Below, piece by piece: positions 50,501 to 59,344 of a stretch of DNA of 64,000 bases. Source of the DNA: Diplonema papillatum. Taxonomy: Eukaryota; Euglenozoa; Diplonemea; Diplonemida; Diplonemidae. The notes under the pieces are model-generated. The model made no database searches. It had not been told where the DNA came from and worked only from the letters and a program-made list of their open reading frames with translations. The stretch is taken from positions 124,001 to 188,000 of the forward strand of contig JAPJBO010000362.1 of NCBI GenBank assembly GCA_030068145.1. The letters are read 5' to 3'. Numbering within the stretch: the first letter of the stretch is position 1; each line of letters starts with the position of its first letter. The translations under genes and the position numbers were made by a program.

Positions 50501-53053
50501 TCGCGCAGGGCGAGGGGCGGCTTGCGGAAGGGTGTCGCTCTCACCTTCTTGGGGTTTCGTTGACGGCTTCTCGTGTTCCAACGCGCTCCGTCCGCCTCCT
50601 GCAGAAGATCTTCGCGCAGGGCGAGGGGCGGCTTGCGGAAGGGTGACAGTTGGCCCCGGTTGGTCAGAAGGTGGGGCACATTCATCCTCTTGGTATCTCG
50701 CTGACGGCTTCTCGTGTTCAACCACGCTCCGACCACTTCCTGCGGAGGATCTTCGCACAGGGCGAGGGGCGGCTTGCGGAAGGGCGTCGGTCGGTCCACT
50801 TCCGGGGGCTTGAACGCCGGCAACCGGCAGCTTGCGGTTCCACACGCTCGGTTCGCCCCGCGCCGAGAACGACGCACTGCGGAAGGGGACGGCTTGAGGA
50901 GGGGCGTCGGTCGACCCACTCCCGGGAACCTGAACGCGGGCAGCCGGCAGTTTGCGGTCCAACGCACTCGGTTCGCCCCCGCGGGAGGAGGCGGCTTGCG
51001 GAAGGGCGTCGGTCGGTCCACTCCCGGGGGCTTCAGCCGGCAGCTTGCGGTCCAACGCGCCCTGTTCGCTCCGCGCCGGGGACGACGCGCAGCGAAACGG
51101 CGGGGCGCCGGTCGGTTCCGCCGGCTGAGCCCACCGGCAGAGGTACCTGCGGACCAGCCGCACTCGGTTCCGGACGCGGAGCCGCCCGACGGCCGCCAGC
51201 CGCTGCTGCCGGCGGAGCGCCGCGAACGCCCGCAAACGCAGCCAGAGCACCGCCCGCTCCTGCAGAACGGCCAGGGCCCGCCGCAGGCGGGCCGGGCGGA
51301 GCCCAACCCACGCGGCGAAGGCCGCAGCGCGAACCCGCCGCTCTGCCGTCGCCCGTATGCCGGCCAGCTTGCGGGTCCTCGCGTCGGCTCTGCCGGCTGT
51401 GTGGACGCGCCACTGCCGCTGGATGGCGCAGGCCGAGTCGGTGCAGAGCCGCAGGCTCGCCAGCAGCCCTTCGGTCAGGCGCGCGGCGGCGCCCGCGGCG
51501 CTGAGGCGGGCCCTGCCGAACGCCGCGATCGTCGTCGAAGCGAGGCTCTGCCGGACGAAGCCCAGCACCCTCCTCGCCAGCAGCAGCCCCGGCAAAGCTT
51601 CCCGCCTGGCCGCCAGCCCGCGGCCGCAGCTCTGCAGCACCCGGGTCGCCAGCATCCTCCTGTCAAACTCGGACGCGAAGCGGCAGTCAGATACTCCCTC
51701 CAGCCTCACCTTCTGCGGCCGGCCGCCCAGCCCGGCCCCCACGGGGCCCAGGCCGTCCTTTTTCCGGCGCGCAGCTCTCCTCGCCACGTGGCAGCGGAAC
51801 CCCCGCTGCACGGCGCACGCCCCCGCGTGCCGGCGCAGCCACGTGTGGTTCTTGCAGTGCTGGTAGATCCGGCGCTCGGCTTCGACCAGCCGCAGCTCGA
51901 GCGTGCTCTGCTCGTACACCTGCCGGTTTGCCTTGCGCTCCGTCGCAGTCGTCGCCGGGGGGCGCTTCGCGGCGAAGCAGCCGGCAGCCTCCGCACTCGG
52001 GGCGGCAGGCGGTTGCCCACTGACAGCCGAAGCAAGCGGCCTGGCTAGAAGGTGGCGGTGGGCCGCGGTGCACTGTGGATCGCCTTCTTTCTGCGACTGG
52101 TCGGGTGGCGCTTGGTTGCCGGCGGCGTTGGAAACAGACCGGCCCGACGGCTGCGTTGCGTTGCCCTGTGTCTCGCTTCCTTTCTGCGCAGCTTGGGCAT
52201 CAGCGGATGACGCGCCGGTCTGCGCGTTCTGGTCGGGTGGTGCTTGGTTGCTAGCAGCGTTGGAACCAGGCCGGCCCGTCGGCTGGGTTGCGCCGTGGAC
52301 GATTTCGGCGGAGGACAGCAAAGCGCAGCCGCTCGGTTCGCTGTTCCCAGCGCCAACCGCCGTCAGACACCCGACGCCAAGCTCGCGCTGTTTCCGCGCG
52401 GACGCGGGGTCGACCGACTCATCAGCACTCCCGTCCGTCTGCGAACGGCCTGCACACCGCGGCCGGGCGGTGCCGTCGGGGCCCGCCTGCTTCGGAAGGG
52501 CGTCACCTTCGACGCGTCCGGCGCCTTTTTGAGTGCGATTGGCGTCGGACCGTTTGAGGGGTTTTTGAGTCTGCGCGAAGTAGGCGGAGTGGTACTGCGG
52601 GGGAGGGCAGGCGGTACTGGGCTTGCTGGACTTGCCTGCGGGCTTGTCGGTCGTGTCGCTTACGACGCTTCGGGTCAGCCACGTGTTGTACCGCTCGGTT
52701 ACGTTGCGCCGTGTGGGGGAGATTTTTATCCCGTCCGCGGAGTGGCACGAGCCGACGCCTTGCGAGCACGGCCGCGCCTGCGACAGCGGCGGCAGGATCT
52801 TGTGCCCCGCGGGGCTGCCGCGCCGGCCGCCCGGCGGGCTGTCGGCGCCGCCTTTTGCCTCGGCCCGCCAGGGCTGCTTCTGCTGCGGCGGCGGGTCGCG
52901 GCCCCGGCTGTCGCGCCAGCCGTTCTCGGACAGCCCGCGCCACTTCTGGTCGACGGCCCGCGAGACTGGGTCTTCCTGGATGGTGTCCCAGCAAGCGCTC
53001 GGCAGCGAGGCATCGCTGACCAGGTAGCAGTCCGCGCGCTTCTTCGGCTTCAT
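47543..53053 (-). CDS. IQ-motif/Sfi1-like repeat protein, likely cytoskeletal
   Basis: A frame of 1836 residues from the ATG at 53053; it stays open 14 codons further upstream but without an ATG. The N-terminal 390 residues are disordered and contain an imperfect repeat of NAA(S/G)NQAPPDQ. IQ-like helices follow (about 413-433 ACAVQRGFRCHVARRAARRK; 480-500; 540-550 CAIQRQWRVHTAG). A Trp-containing helical stretch reads AAFAAWVGLRPARLRRAL and YLCRWAQ, as in centrin-binding Sfi1 repeats. Then come about nine repeats of 33-48 residues built on GPTDTLPQAAPRPARRSSAG and EHEKPSARNQE, and later two repeats of about 65 residues (AEPRQEDRQRVPEPEE). A final IQ motif (IQRAWRLNRARHVI) lies near the C-terminus. 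Calmodulin/centrin binding at basal-body or cytoskeletal sites is inferred. It is intronless. Confidence 0.85.
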   Translation of the reverse strand: MKPKKRADCYLVSDASLPSACWDTIQEDPVSRAVDQKWRGLSENGWRDSRGRDPPPQQKQPWRAEAKGGADSPPGGRRGSPAGHKILPPLSQARPCSQGVGSCHSADGIKISPTRRNVTERYNTWLTRSVVSDTTDKPAGKSSKPSTACPPPQYHSAYFAQTQKPLKRSDANRTQKGAGRVEGDALPKQAGPDGTARPRCAGRSQTDGSADESVDPASARKQRELGVGCLTAVGAGNSEPSGCALLSSAEIVHGATQPTGRPGSNAASNQAPPDQNAQTGASSADAQAAQKGSETQGNATQPSGRSVSNAAGNQAPPDQSQKEGDPQCTAAHRHLLARPLASAVSGQPPAAPSAEAAGCFAAKRPPATTATERKANRQVYEQSTLELRLVEAERRIYQHCKNHTWLRRHAGACAVQRGFRCHVARRAARRKKDGLGPVGAGLGGRPQKVRLEGVSDCRFASEFDRRMLATRVLQSCGRGLAARREALPGLLLARRVLGFVRQSLASTTIAAFGRARLSAAGAAARLTEGLLASLRLCTDSACAIQRQWRVHTAGRADARTRKLAGIRATAERRVRAAAFAAWVGLRPARLRRALAVLQERAVLWLRLRAFAALRRQQRLAAVGRLRVRNRVRLVRRYLCRWAQPAEPTGAPPFRCASSPARSEQGALDRKLPAEAPGSGPTDALPQAASSRGGEPSALDRKLPAARVQVPGSGSTDAPPQAVPFRSASFSARGEPSVWNRKLPVAGVQAPGSGPTDALPQAAPRPVRRSSAGSGRSVVEHEKPSARYQEDECAPPSDQPGPTVTLPQAAPRPARRSSAGGGRSALEHEKPSTKPQEGESDTLPQAAPRPARRSSAGSGRSVVEHEKPSARNQEDESDRQPSDQPGPTGTLPQAAPRPARRSSGGEQSAVEHDKPSTRNQEDGSVQPSDQMGPTDTLPQAASHSARKRSSAEGEQSALEDDMPSTGNQEGKNAQSADQPGPTDTLPQDRSLRSLLEGSTAEQGEAVQPPSRPARASLQLNGLASRTSVVSVMISEPLPSGAEDDYYIEEEDDVCKQLHQSQMKKLKSWKGTRPESLQDTDKQSNYGSVRRYIPEASESAASPTYPGTAFDCLFLTSPMYTTSERVFAAEPSCLDDTTTQRRLNSVASGESAQITVLKRKNVRLLLQSNPAPEENTGLAALERAAEVQILSLTQHRSSRISEHGVNARPEADDDDGRASVTRGSQSDDECPSSQRGSISSAGYPRSMHASASCLRNTNPRPNAKQPTKAAFLPHPASAATTPVHSLGSPSPSRADLSEDRGITHDDSVASQPPSPVARELRARLPEAAEEEGSSVQAEPRQEDRQRVPEPEERHALAGGLEADDSAAQEPMGRSGHGASTTEQPNDEKTLPDATEEGSSVLAEPRQEDRQRVPEPEEGHALAGELEDSATQEPKGRSGHGSSTAQPNDEKTLPDPPLPPAVELQQQVEGGDDATPTQPQDPGQRVDCAKSAIDLVTGVEEEHCKHGFKLVREALDEMDRADESGQTDQAKGPEPEPEAPSQQEPRLSGSGERSLTAVQAKTSSGRRASDGHVDDASVVKRLEPGVDDEEATRGREVSGLTKAEGESRQQIVHGERGSRLDVLDVIGAPLIRSLQLRIETAGGTKKDRASANVGVQPTKEAQKYRLSITAATGEQTRVAVDPAPARLSAGQATTGYSLNLVLVADTSDPPCGYPILQLLHQLSAELAAIEDRSAKVIQRAWRLNRARHVIKQLRCKRGRQCQTLIQHGCAEVCARLFPSFSLSVPVIESLRRLVLLRRRALKHLCVVAPKNIYTPLAPTRPCPCFQIKCPQTPRRFIMQ

Positions 53054-53536
53054 GCCTGCCCCATGCACGGCCGCAACGGGAGGAAGGGAAGACACGGTTG
53101 CGGCGCTGCGCGGAGGTCGTCTACAGCGACCCCTCCCCCCCCCCCTGCGCGCTCGCGGAACCCAGCTGCTCTGCTTCTTGAACGCAGAAGAAAGTCGGGT
53201 GAGGGTGCTGTTTTTCTTCGGTGTTCTAGTTTTTGTGTTTCCGACGATTCCTTATGGGCCGTTCAGCGTTTGTATTGCTTTTCGCTTACTTTGCGGAGGA
53301 GCGGTCGAAGGCTCGGATGTCTCCTTCCCTCTACAACGGACCCAGCGTTACGGGGGTTGTAACCCTTCTTCTCTGATGCTGATGGTGCACCGGAGTTTTA
53401 GAGTGGGGGGCTTTTCTTTTCTTCCTTTTGCGCTTGCTTTCTAGTTGCTTTCTTTCATAATCCTCGACGACTTAAGCCCCCGCCCCACCCTTTTTTTTCG
53501 CCCTGCTGAGCATTGGTTTGGTTCTGTGAATTAAAG
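53054..53536. other. Upstream flank of the IQ/Sfi1-like gene
   Basis: C-run at 53140-53151. No gene seen. Confidence 0.4.
53056..53093 (-). promoter_or_regulatory. Candidate trans-splice acceptor of the IQ/Sfi1-like gene
   Basis: On the coding strand, TCTTCCCTTCCTCCCGTTG is followed by the first AG in GGGGCAG, two bases before the ATG at 53053. It supports that ATG over any upstream non-ATG start. Spliced-leader addition is the inferred use. Confidence 0.45.
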
Positions 53537-53539
53537 CCC

Positions 53540-54370
53540 CCCCAGGCATCTTGTTAAGAACCATCCATCCATCCATCAGCCGGCTGACCCCCCCCCCTCC
53601 CCCCTCCCATAGGCTATTTTCACTGTGGAGGGGGGAGACGCTACCTCTCACACTCGAAGGTGGTCACCACGGTGGGCGGTCAGAAAAAAAAATTTTTGTT
53701 TTGCCCCAAATACCCCAAATACCACACTTTGGAAAAATTTTGTGGGCCCACTTTTGCCAGGGAATTTGGACCATTTTACCTTAGAGAATTTGACCACCCA
53801 GCCTCCAAGGCAACTGCACTGTAGAGGGGGGAAAATGTTTCTTGGGTTTGAAGAGCGCGTGGTGCTTGCACCACTGAGGCCAGGTTATTAACCGCGGATT
53901 TAGTGAAGGATTGTTCAGGAAACGGTCGCGAGCGAAACCCGACCAGGTAACGACCATTTCACTGTCTTCTTTGTTTTGTGAGGGGGGGGGGGGGGTTGCA
54001 AGAACGTGCTTGGAATGGGTATGTGCTCATCATTATCCGGCCATCCGGCCAAAGTGGCTGATCCTTAACAAGAGCGCTGCCCTCCCCCCCCCCCCCAGGC
54101 ATCTTGTTAAGAACCATCCATCCATCCATCAGCCGGCTGACCCCCCCCCCCCTCAGGCTATTTTCACTGTGGAGGGGGGAGACGCTACCTGTCACACTCT
54201 AAGGTGGTCACCACGGTGGGCGGTCAGAAAAAAAAAATTTTTTTTTTGCCCCAAATACCCCAAATACCACACTTTGGAAAATTTTTGTGGGCCCACTTTT
54301 GGCAGGGAATTTTGACCATTTCACCTTAGAGAATTTGACCACCCAGCCTCCAAGGCAACTGCACTGTAGA
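53540..54370. repeat. Duplicated 280-bp element (53540-53825 and 54099-54370)
   Basis: Both copies run CCAGGCATCTTGTTAAGAAC, CATCCATCCATCAGCCGGCT, GGTGGTCACCACGGTGGGCG, CCCCAAATACCCCAAATACC and TTTGACCACCCAGCCTCCAA, with only a few differences. Between them lie a U repeat (53837-53985), a D1 5' fragment (53993-54030) and TATCCGGCCATCCGGCCAAA...GAGCGCTGCC. The last block recurs at 54388-54440. Both element copies are followed or preceded by poly-C or poly-G runs of variable length. Confidence 0.9.
53837..53985. repeat. Unclassified dispersed repeat U, copy 2
   Basis: TTTCTTGGGTTTGAAGAGCG, TGGTGCTTGCACCACTGAGG and CCGACCAGGTAACGACCATT, nearly the same as 22690-22840, with no rRNA next to it. 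Confidence 0.85.
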
Positions 54371-54435
54371 GGGGGGGGGGGGGGGTCTGGTTTATCCGGC
54401 CATCCGGCCAAAGTGGCTGATCCTTAACAAGAGCG

Positions 54436-54438
<3 letters not shown>

Positions 54439-54468
<30 letters not shown>
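54439..54468. repeat. 30-base poly-C run
   Basis: An uninterrupted C homopolymer between GAGCGCTG and TCGTACTATT. The G-rich complement could form a quadruplex. Shorter C runs lie at 54077-54097 and 54141-54151. Confidence 0.9.
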
Positions 54469-54470
<2 letters not shown>

Positions 54471-54670
54471 GTACTATTTAGGCAGTCGTACTATTTAGGT
54501 AAATAGTACCCCCAGCCGCAACGACTTCAGTTTTAGGTCCGGCTAAGAGCGCTCGCTGGACAGGTCCCTTCCCCGTTTTCTCTTTGATGCAGGTGAAGGA
54601 CAGGTGATCCAGCACAGATGCTCGGCACATGATGTTTTCAGCCCCACACAACAGGTATCTGCTGGCATGA
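54469..54670 (+). repeat. Dispersed repeat with GTACTATTTA inverted motifs, copy 1
   Basis: TCGTACTATTTAGGCAGTCG, TACTATTTAGGTAAATAGTA, then CCGTTTTCTCTTTGATGCAG and GTGAAGGACAGGT. Copy 2 is at 63421-63640 with a larger insert in the middle. Both are preceded by poly-C. The last bases of the window (GGCTAAATAGTACGA) carry the same end motif inverted. Confidence 0.75.
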
Positions 54671-54889
54671 CCGCTGCAGATACTCTTCACGCGATGCTAT
54701 CAGTCCCACACAAGTACCGGTATTCCAAATCGCTTGTATCCTTCCCCTTGCCGTCGTTTGTCATACGAGAAGAATGCGTGGAAGAAAACTGTGTGGATCC
54801 AAGGCGGGGCCCCTTCTACAAAAGCTGAGGGCTACTGTTAGGGAACGCACGGGTACCGCTCCTACACTGAATCGATGCAGATGTACCCA

Positions 54890-55040
54890 ATGCCTCCAAT
54901 CCTTCGCTTTACCTGGGCGTAGTGAGGGAAAAAACTTCGGAGTGAACCAGCTACGTTAACACCGCAACGGACCTTCACCAGGGTTTCCTCCGACTGCATC
55001 CTACCCAGGCATAGCTCACCATCTTTCGGTCATCAAGTGT
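54890..55040 (-). rRNA. LSU rRNA fragment (pseudo), antisense, with an internal deletion
   Basis: The plus-strand text AATCCTTCGCTTTACC, AACTTCGGAGTGAACCAGCT, CAACGGACCTTCACCAGGGT and AGCTCACCATCTTTCGG is the reverse complement of LSU rRNA domain II. Compared with fragment B at 22055-22215, the bases between AGCTAC and CACCGCAACGG (about 50) are lost. A diverged extension may run to about 55080. Confidence 0.85.
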
Positions 55041-56379
55041 ACTCCTCAAATCCCTTTTTATTCCAGTCAATCAGGATCGGGTCAGAACACTGTTCTGAGT
55101 CGTGACGCGACACAGGCCTGTTACAGTTCGGCGGCGTAAATGAAGGAGGGACAGAAAACTGGACCCATTCGATATCGATGCGCCCGCGTTCGCGGGGCGT
55201 GCGCCCACGGGTTTCTTCTTTTGTTTCCCACGTTCTTTCTTGTTGTGACGATGCGGTACAGGGAGCCCCTTGGCTCTCCGTCGCCTTTCTCTGGTGCACA
55301 TGAGAGCAGGGTTTCGGAAGCAGGCGATCGGAAAGGGGGAGCTTGGGGGGGAGGAGGGGCGACGTTGGGCTGCACACGTGCATGCGCCCAAACCTGTATA
55401 CGCATACGACTGTGTAGACGGCTACACAGTGGCGCGTTTTCCATTGGGCATGCGGGGGGGCACCTACACACATTTTGTTTGTGCACACGAGCGGAACTCA
55501 CCTATACTACGCTCCCAACTACTAATTTATTGTACCAACAATGCATTGTGAACACAAAAAAGCCGGGTTGCCGAGTCGGACCGTCCCAGTGCAAAAACTG
55601 AGGACCTCTACAGCATGCTTGTGGGTGCGTCTGTGGTTTATGCTCTTTAACAGTCAAACAAGAACGTGGACAAAGATAGAACCACCCGTTGCACCACACT
55701 AATTATTTCTGCCTGTCCTCATACAACTCCGAAGTGCGAGAGAGATCCAGAGCCTCCTCCTCGTCTCACTCGTCCAGCATAGTGACGCTTCCACACCAGC
55801 TCTCGATATCTGAACCCCGCACGTGCAGAGCCATGTACTGTGCATGCACGTGTTTTGTCGGAACAAAAAGAGGTATCGGAAGAGGGACCGCTTGCCGTCT
55901 CTCAAGTGTCACGATTGCTTTGAGGTTGCTTGGTTTGGTTGTATTTGAGACATTGAACAAGACGCAGGCTATGCTGAGCTGATCTGAACGTGTATCCGGG
56001 GGCTGGTCCGTGGACAGGATCTCGACGGGGGTAACAGGCGGACCCGTGCTCTGAAATGCGGCATGACCTGCAGAAAAATGAATTTTCCGCATCCGCGATC
56101 ATTTACCAAGTACAGGGAGGCTTCAGACAAAACCTGGCAATGCGGGCGAACCACAATTGTATACTCTTGATGATAGCCTGCGCCTGCTTTCCCTCTGTCT
56201 TGGTGCATGTTTGCAAGTTGCCTGTCGGTTTCGTCTTGATCTCTGCCTGTTCCTCACTCAATCTCCCACCTGTTGACGGCTCACTGCGTTGTTCCAATCC
56301 ATCCTTCGTTGCTTGGAGTTTCCGACAGCTACAGTGGGCGCGTGTGCAGCACTTCGGCGGCTGGCTTGAGGCTCAGAGG
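55041..56379. other. Gene-free stretch
   Basis: A short repeat at 55569-55610 matches 29208-29250 in reverse. Frames on both strands lack domains. Confidence 0.4.
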
Positions 56380-56550
56380 GTCCAGTCTCAGAAGCTGAAG
56401 CTTGAAGTTAACAGGTGGGTGCCACACCCGCTTTTCGGGCGTGCCATTTTCCGCGCGCTTTTGGTTGTAGAACACCCGCTTTTCGTGTGTGTGTGTGTGT
56501 GTGTGTCTTGGCGCACACCCTCTTTAATGTCAGCCTCTGAAGCTTGGCAC
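56380..56550. mobile_element. MITE family C, copy 2, decayed
   Basis: Left end GTCCAGTCTCAGAAGCTGAA, right end CAGCCTCTGAAGCTTGG. Inside, GTGCCACACCCGCTTTTCGG and a GT run (56488-56505) replace part of the CACACCCG palindromes. Confidence 0.75.
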
Positions 56551-56569
56551 CATCGTCTACCGTAGCAAC

Positions 56570-57019
56570 GCCGGTCTACTGGGTTCGCGTGTAATCCGTG
56601 AATTCGGTGGTGTTTCAAGTGGGTATGGAACACACCTCCGAGGTGGTGTTTCGACGACATACCCAAACAACGGAAAGATGGAGTGTCGAGATACGTTTCA
56701 GGAGAGGTCTGGCGACAGATCGGGAGCCGAAGACGCGGTGGCGCCGAGCTTGGATGACGCGGCGTAGTCGCTGGATCCGTTCAGCGCCGTGCGGAGGGTC
56801 GACGGCAGAGACCGCAGGACCTTTCGCTTGTGCGCCGGGCCGGAATGATGCTCAAGCCGCCGTCGCACTCCGACACAACCGACATTCCGTGGCACCGGCC
56901 CGTCAACGCTTTGATCTGCCGCGTCGTTGGGTTCGCGTGTTTTACGTGAATTCGATGGATTTTCACGTGGCAAGGAGGACAAACCCAGACACCGGAAAGA
57001 TGGTGTGTCGAGATACAGT
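56570..57019 (-). pseudogene. Two decayed partial copies of the coiled-coil gene 3' end
   Basis: 56709-56950 repeats 57053-57290 of the neighbouring gene (GTCTGGCGACAGATCGGGAG through GGCACCGGCCCGTCAA). It is followed by GGGTTCGCGTGTTTTACGTG and CCGGAAAGATGGTGTGTCGA. 56580-56708 repeats only that last part, more diverged. Together with the gene this makes three tandem 3' ends shrinking away from it. Confidence 0.85.
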
Positions 57020-57901
57020 TCACGAGTCGAAGGGAAGCGACTGGGGGCGGAGGTCTGGCGACAGATCGGGAGCCGAAGACGCGGTGGCGCCGAGCTTGGA
57101 TGACGCGGCGTAGTCGCTGGATCCGTTCAGCGCCGTGCGGAGGGTCGACGGCAGAGACCGCAGGACCTTCCGCTTGTGCGCCGGGTGGATGCGGCCGGAA
57201 TGATGCTCAAGCCGCCCGTACTCCGACACAACCGACATTCCGTGGCACCGGCCCGTCAATGCTTTGATCTGCCGCGTCGTCGGGTTGACGTGGTCCCGGA
57301 AAAACGAGCCTTTGCGGTCGATGCCGCTGGACACTTGGTCCGAGTCGCGCGCGTTCTCTTTCGGAACGCTGTGCTTGGTGGACCACAACCGCCAGGGTTG
57401 CTGGAAGAAGGTGCAACGCCGCTTCCAGCAGAGCGGGCACCGGGTCCGGTAGTCCAGCGCGTCACACTCTGCATGCCGTTGCCGCTGGTCTCGGAGGGAC
57501 AAGCCGTAGAGGTGGGTTCCGATTTCAAGCAGTCGGAGGGCGAATGTGTCTTCGTCGGCGACGATGCACTGCCGCTCGTAGGCCTCAACGTGCACCAGGC
57601 AAACCTGCTGCTTGCCCAAGAGCTCCCGGTAGCTCTGCTCCCTCGACGAAAGTGCCAGCCCGCTGTTGCACCGGACGGCCGCGTGCAGCGCGCCCTTCCA
57701 CGCCTCCGACTGCTCCACCATGATCGCCTCGCGCATGATCATCTCTTCGGAGGCGAAATCTGCCCGTTCCCGCGCAAACTGCTGTTCCTGGATGGCCTCG
57801 CACTCTTCCAGCAGCTCGTCTCTTGCGCGTTCTTCCTCGTCCCAAACTTTTTGTTGAAGCTCGTGCGCGTCAATCGAGAGCTGTATCAGCCGGAACTCCA
57901 A
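57020..57901 (-). CDS. Coiled-coil protein with a CxxC motif, start not visible
   Basis: A 293-codon frame ending at 57020. The N-terminal 65 residues are a charged coiled coil (QQKVWDEEERARDELLEECE, EQQFARERADFASEE). A Cys-rich stretch follows (RTRCPLCWKRRC, C155-x2-C158), then a basic C-terminal region with HPAHKRKVLRSLPSTLR. The frame remains open upstream to a stop near 57998 but has no ATG there. The first in-frame Met is at codon 54, inside the coiled coil. An out-of-frame ATG sits at 57987. So the N-terminus is either in an unseen upstream exon or lost to a frameshift. I recognise no family. Its 3' end is duplicated twice just downstream. Confidence 0.6.
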   Translation of the reverse strand: MEFRLIQLSIDAHELQQKVWDEEERARDELLEECEAIQEQQFARERADFASEEMIMREAIMVEQSEAWKGALHAAVRCNSGLALSSREQSYRELLGKQQVCLVHVEAYERQCIVADEDTFALRLLEIGTHLYGLSLRDQRQRHAECDALDYRTRCPLCWKRRCTFFQQPWRLWSTKHSVPKENARDSDQVSSGIDRKGSFFRDHVNPTTRQIKALTGRCHGMSVVSEYGRLEHHSGRIHPAHKRKVLRSLPSTLRTALNGSSDYAASSKLGATASSAPDLSPDLRPQSLPFDS

Positions 57902-58159
57902 AGCATAATTGTACCTGATGTGTTTCTTGTGCGTGAGTGGTATGCCTGTATATAATACTGGGGCGGCGAAGAAAGCAGCCCCGGCATAAAACCTGTTTTA
58001 GAAGGGTTCTGGAAGGGTACCGACCGGGTCCAAAGTGGGAAATCACAGATTTCCCCCTCCTAGACGTAAGACTCCGCAGAATACTTGAGGGGATGCTCCT
58101 CTAGTCCTTTTTTCCAGGCGGTGTTGTATGCACCTCGTTCTCCGTGTGCGGGGGCAGAA

Positions 58160-58315
58160 TACTTCTTGGGTGGGTGCTTGCACAAATGAGGCCAGGTTTT
58201 TCAACCCGCGGATTTATTGCAGGATTGTTCAGGAAACGGTCGTGAGCGAAACCCCGACCAGGTAACAACCATTTCTCTGTCTTCTTTGTTTTGCGATGCG
58301 AACATCACGAGGTGC
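58160..58315. repeat. Unclassified dispersed repeat U, copy 3
   Basis: CTTCTTGGGT, GTGCTTGCAC, CCGCGGATTTA and CCCCGACCAGGTAACAACCA, followed by GCGATGCGAACATCACGAGG as at 22841-22860. It runs straight into the family C MITE. Confidence 0.8.
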
Positions 58316-58326
58316 TGTCCGAACAC

Positions 58327-58491
58327 GTCCAGCCTCAGAAGCTGGAGTTAAAGCTGGAGTTACCCACACCCGAAAAGCGGGTATCACACCCGCTTTTCGG
58401 GTGTGGACTTACATGCGTTATATTTGTAGCACACCCGCTTTCGGGTGTGACTCGGGCACACCCTCTTTAACTCCAGCTTCTGAGGCTGGAC
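58327..58491. mobile_element. MITE family C, copy 3, best preserved
   Basis: GTCCAGCCTCAGAAGCTGGA to its reverse complement at 58472-58491, with extra GTTAAAGCTGGAGTTA at the left. Two inverted CACACCCGAAAAGCGGGT modules lie inside. Its right part supplies the last coding residues and stop of the SAM-domain gene. Confidence 0.9.
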
Positions 58492-59341
58492 CTCGCCGTG
58501 AAGACACCGCCCACGCGGGAGGGGCGGCTGTAAACTCAAATGCATACGTCGGTTCGGGGTATTGCGGCACCTGCGCCGGAGGGGTGGGAAAGGGGCAGCT
58601 CTTCTGTCTGACGACCCGGACCTGCTGCTCGACGGCCTGGGTCGCGACGTTGAGCTCGGAGCAGACGGCGCAGTTCACGGCTTGTGACCCATGGTCATGT
58701 GCCGCGTCTTCGGCAGAGTGGCCACCGGCGGCGCCGTGGAGGGTGCTGTAGCGGGCTTCGTGGTACCCGTCGACGATTGCCTGCCGCTTGGCCGGCGTGG
58801 GCGGGATGTATACGGTGGCGTTCCGGACGCATTGGTTGCACGTCGGGTCGGTGACGGTTCGGCTGTTGAAGGGGAGGAAGTGCGTGGGCTCGAAGGTGGA
58901 ACCGTCGGCCGCGGGTTCCACCATCTGACGCGACCGCGGCGATGTGTTCGCATTCGTCGACGCCAAGGTCGTGACCGCTGTCTTCTCTGGTGAGTGCCTC
59001 TCAGAGTTGTCCGCTTTATACGACGGAGTCGTTGCGTTGTTCACAGCGGCGGCCTCCCCATTGTGAGCAGCCGGGTGGGTGTCGGAACCCTTGTCGGACT
59101 TCTTGCTCCCTTTGGCCGATTCGCGCAGCTGGCGGGCGAAGCGGACGTTCTCTCGTTTCGCCGCCAGCTGCAGGATCTTTTTGATCAGCCGAGAGTTGGT
59201 GAGCCGCATCGCTTTGAGCTCGCTCGTGGTGAGGCGGTCGAAGTTTGATACCCGTACGCCCTTCTCGAAAAAGGAGTCGGCATACTCGCCGAGTCTGTAC
59301 CCTCCCAGGAACTGGTGCAGGTCCTGGTACTCGCTCGGCAT
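58418..59341 (-). CDS. SAM-domain protein ending inside a MITE
   Basis: A 307-residue frame from the ATG at 59341. Residues 1 to about 65 fit a sterile alpha motif: LHQFLGGYRLGEYADSFFEK, GVRVSNFDRLTTSELKAM and RLTNSRLIKKILQLA. SAM domains mediate protein-protein or RNA contacts. The rest is disordered and Ser/Thr/Pro-rich, with isolated CxxC pairs (TCNQCVRN, CAVC). The final residues after about SSRRG (PASEAGVKEGVPESHPKAG...) are read from the family C MITE inserted at 58327-58491, so the original C-terminus has been replaced or extended. ATG directly follows GGGGCTCAG, a possible trans-splice acceptor. Confidence 0.75.
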   Translation of the reverse strand: MPSEYQDLHQFLGGYRLGEYADSFFEKGVRVSNFDRLTTSELKAMRLTNSRLIKKILQLAAKRENVRFARQLRESAKGSKKSDKGSDTHPAAHNGEAAAVNNATTPSYKADNSERHSPEKTAVTTLASTNANTSPRSRQMVEPAADGSTFEPTHFLPFNSRTVTDPTCNQCVRNATVYIPPTPAKRQAIVDGYHEARYSTLHGAAGGHSAEDAAHDHGSQAVNCAVCSELNVATQAVEQQVRVVRQKSCPFPTPPAQVPQYPEPTYAFEFTAAPPAWAVSSRRGPASEAGVKEGVPESHPKAGVLQI

Positions 59342-59344
59342 CTG

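Noticed and set aside
47762..53362. Plus-strand frames opposite the IQ/Sfi1-like gene
   Set aside because: Antisense shadows; the minus frame has motifs and repeats.
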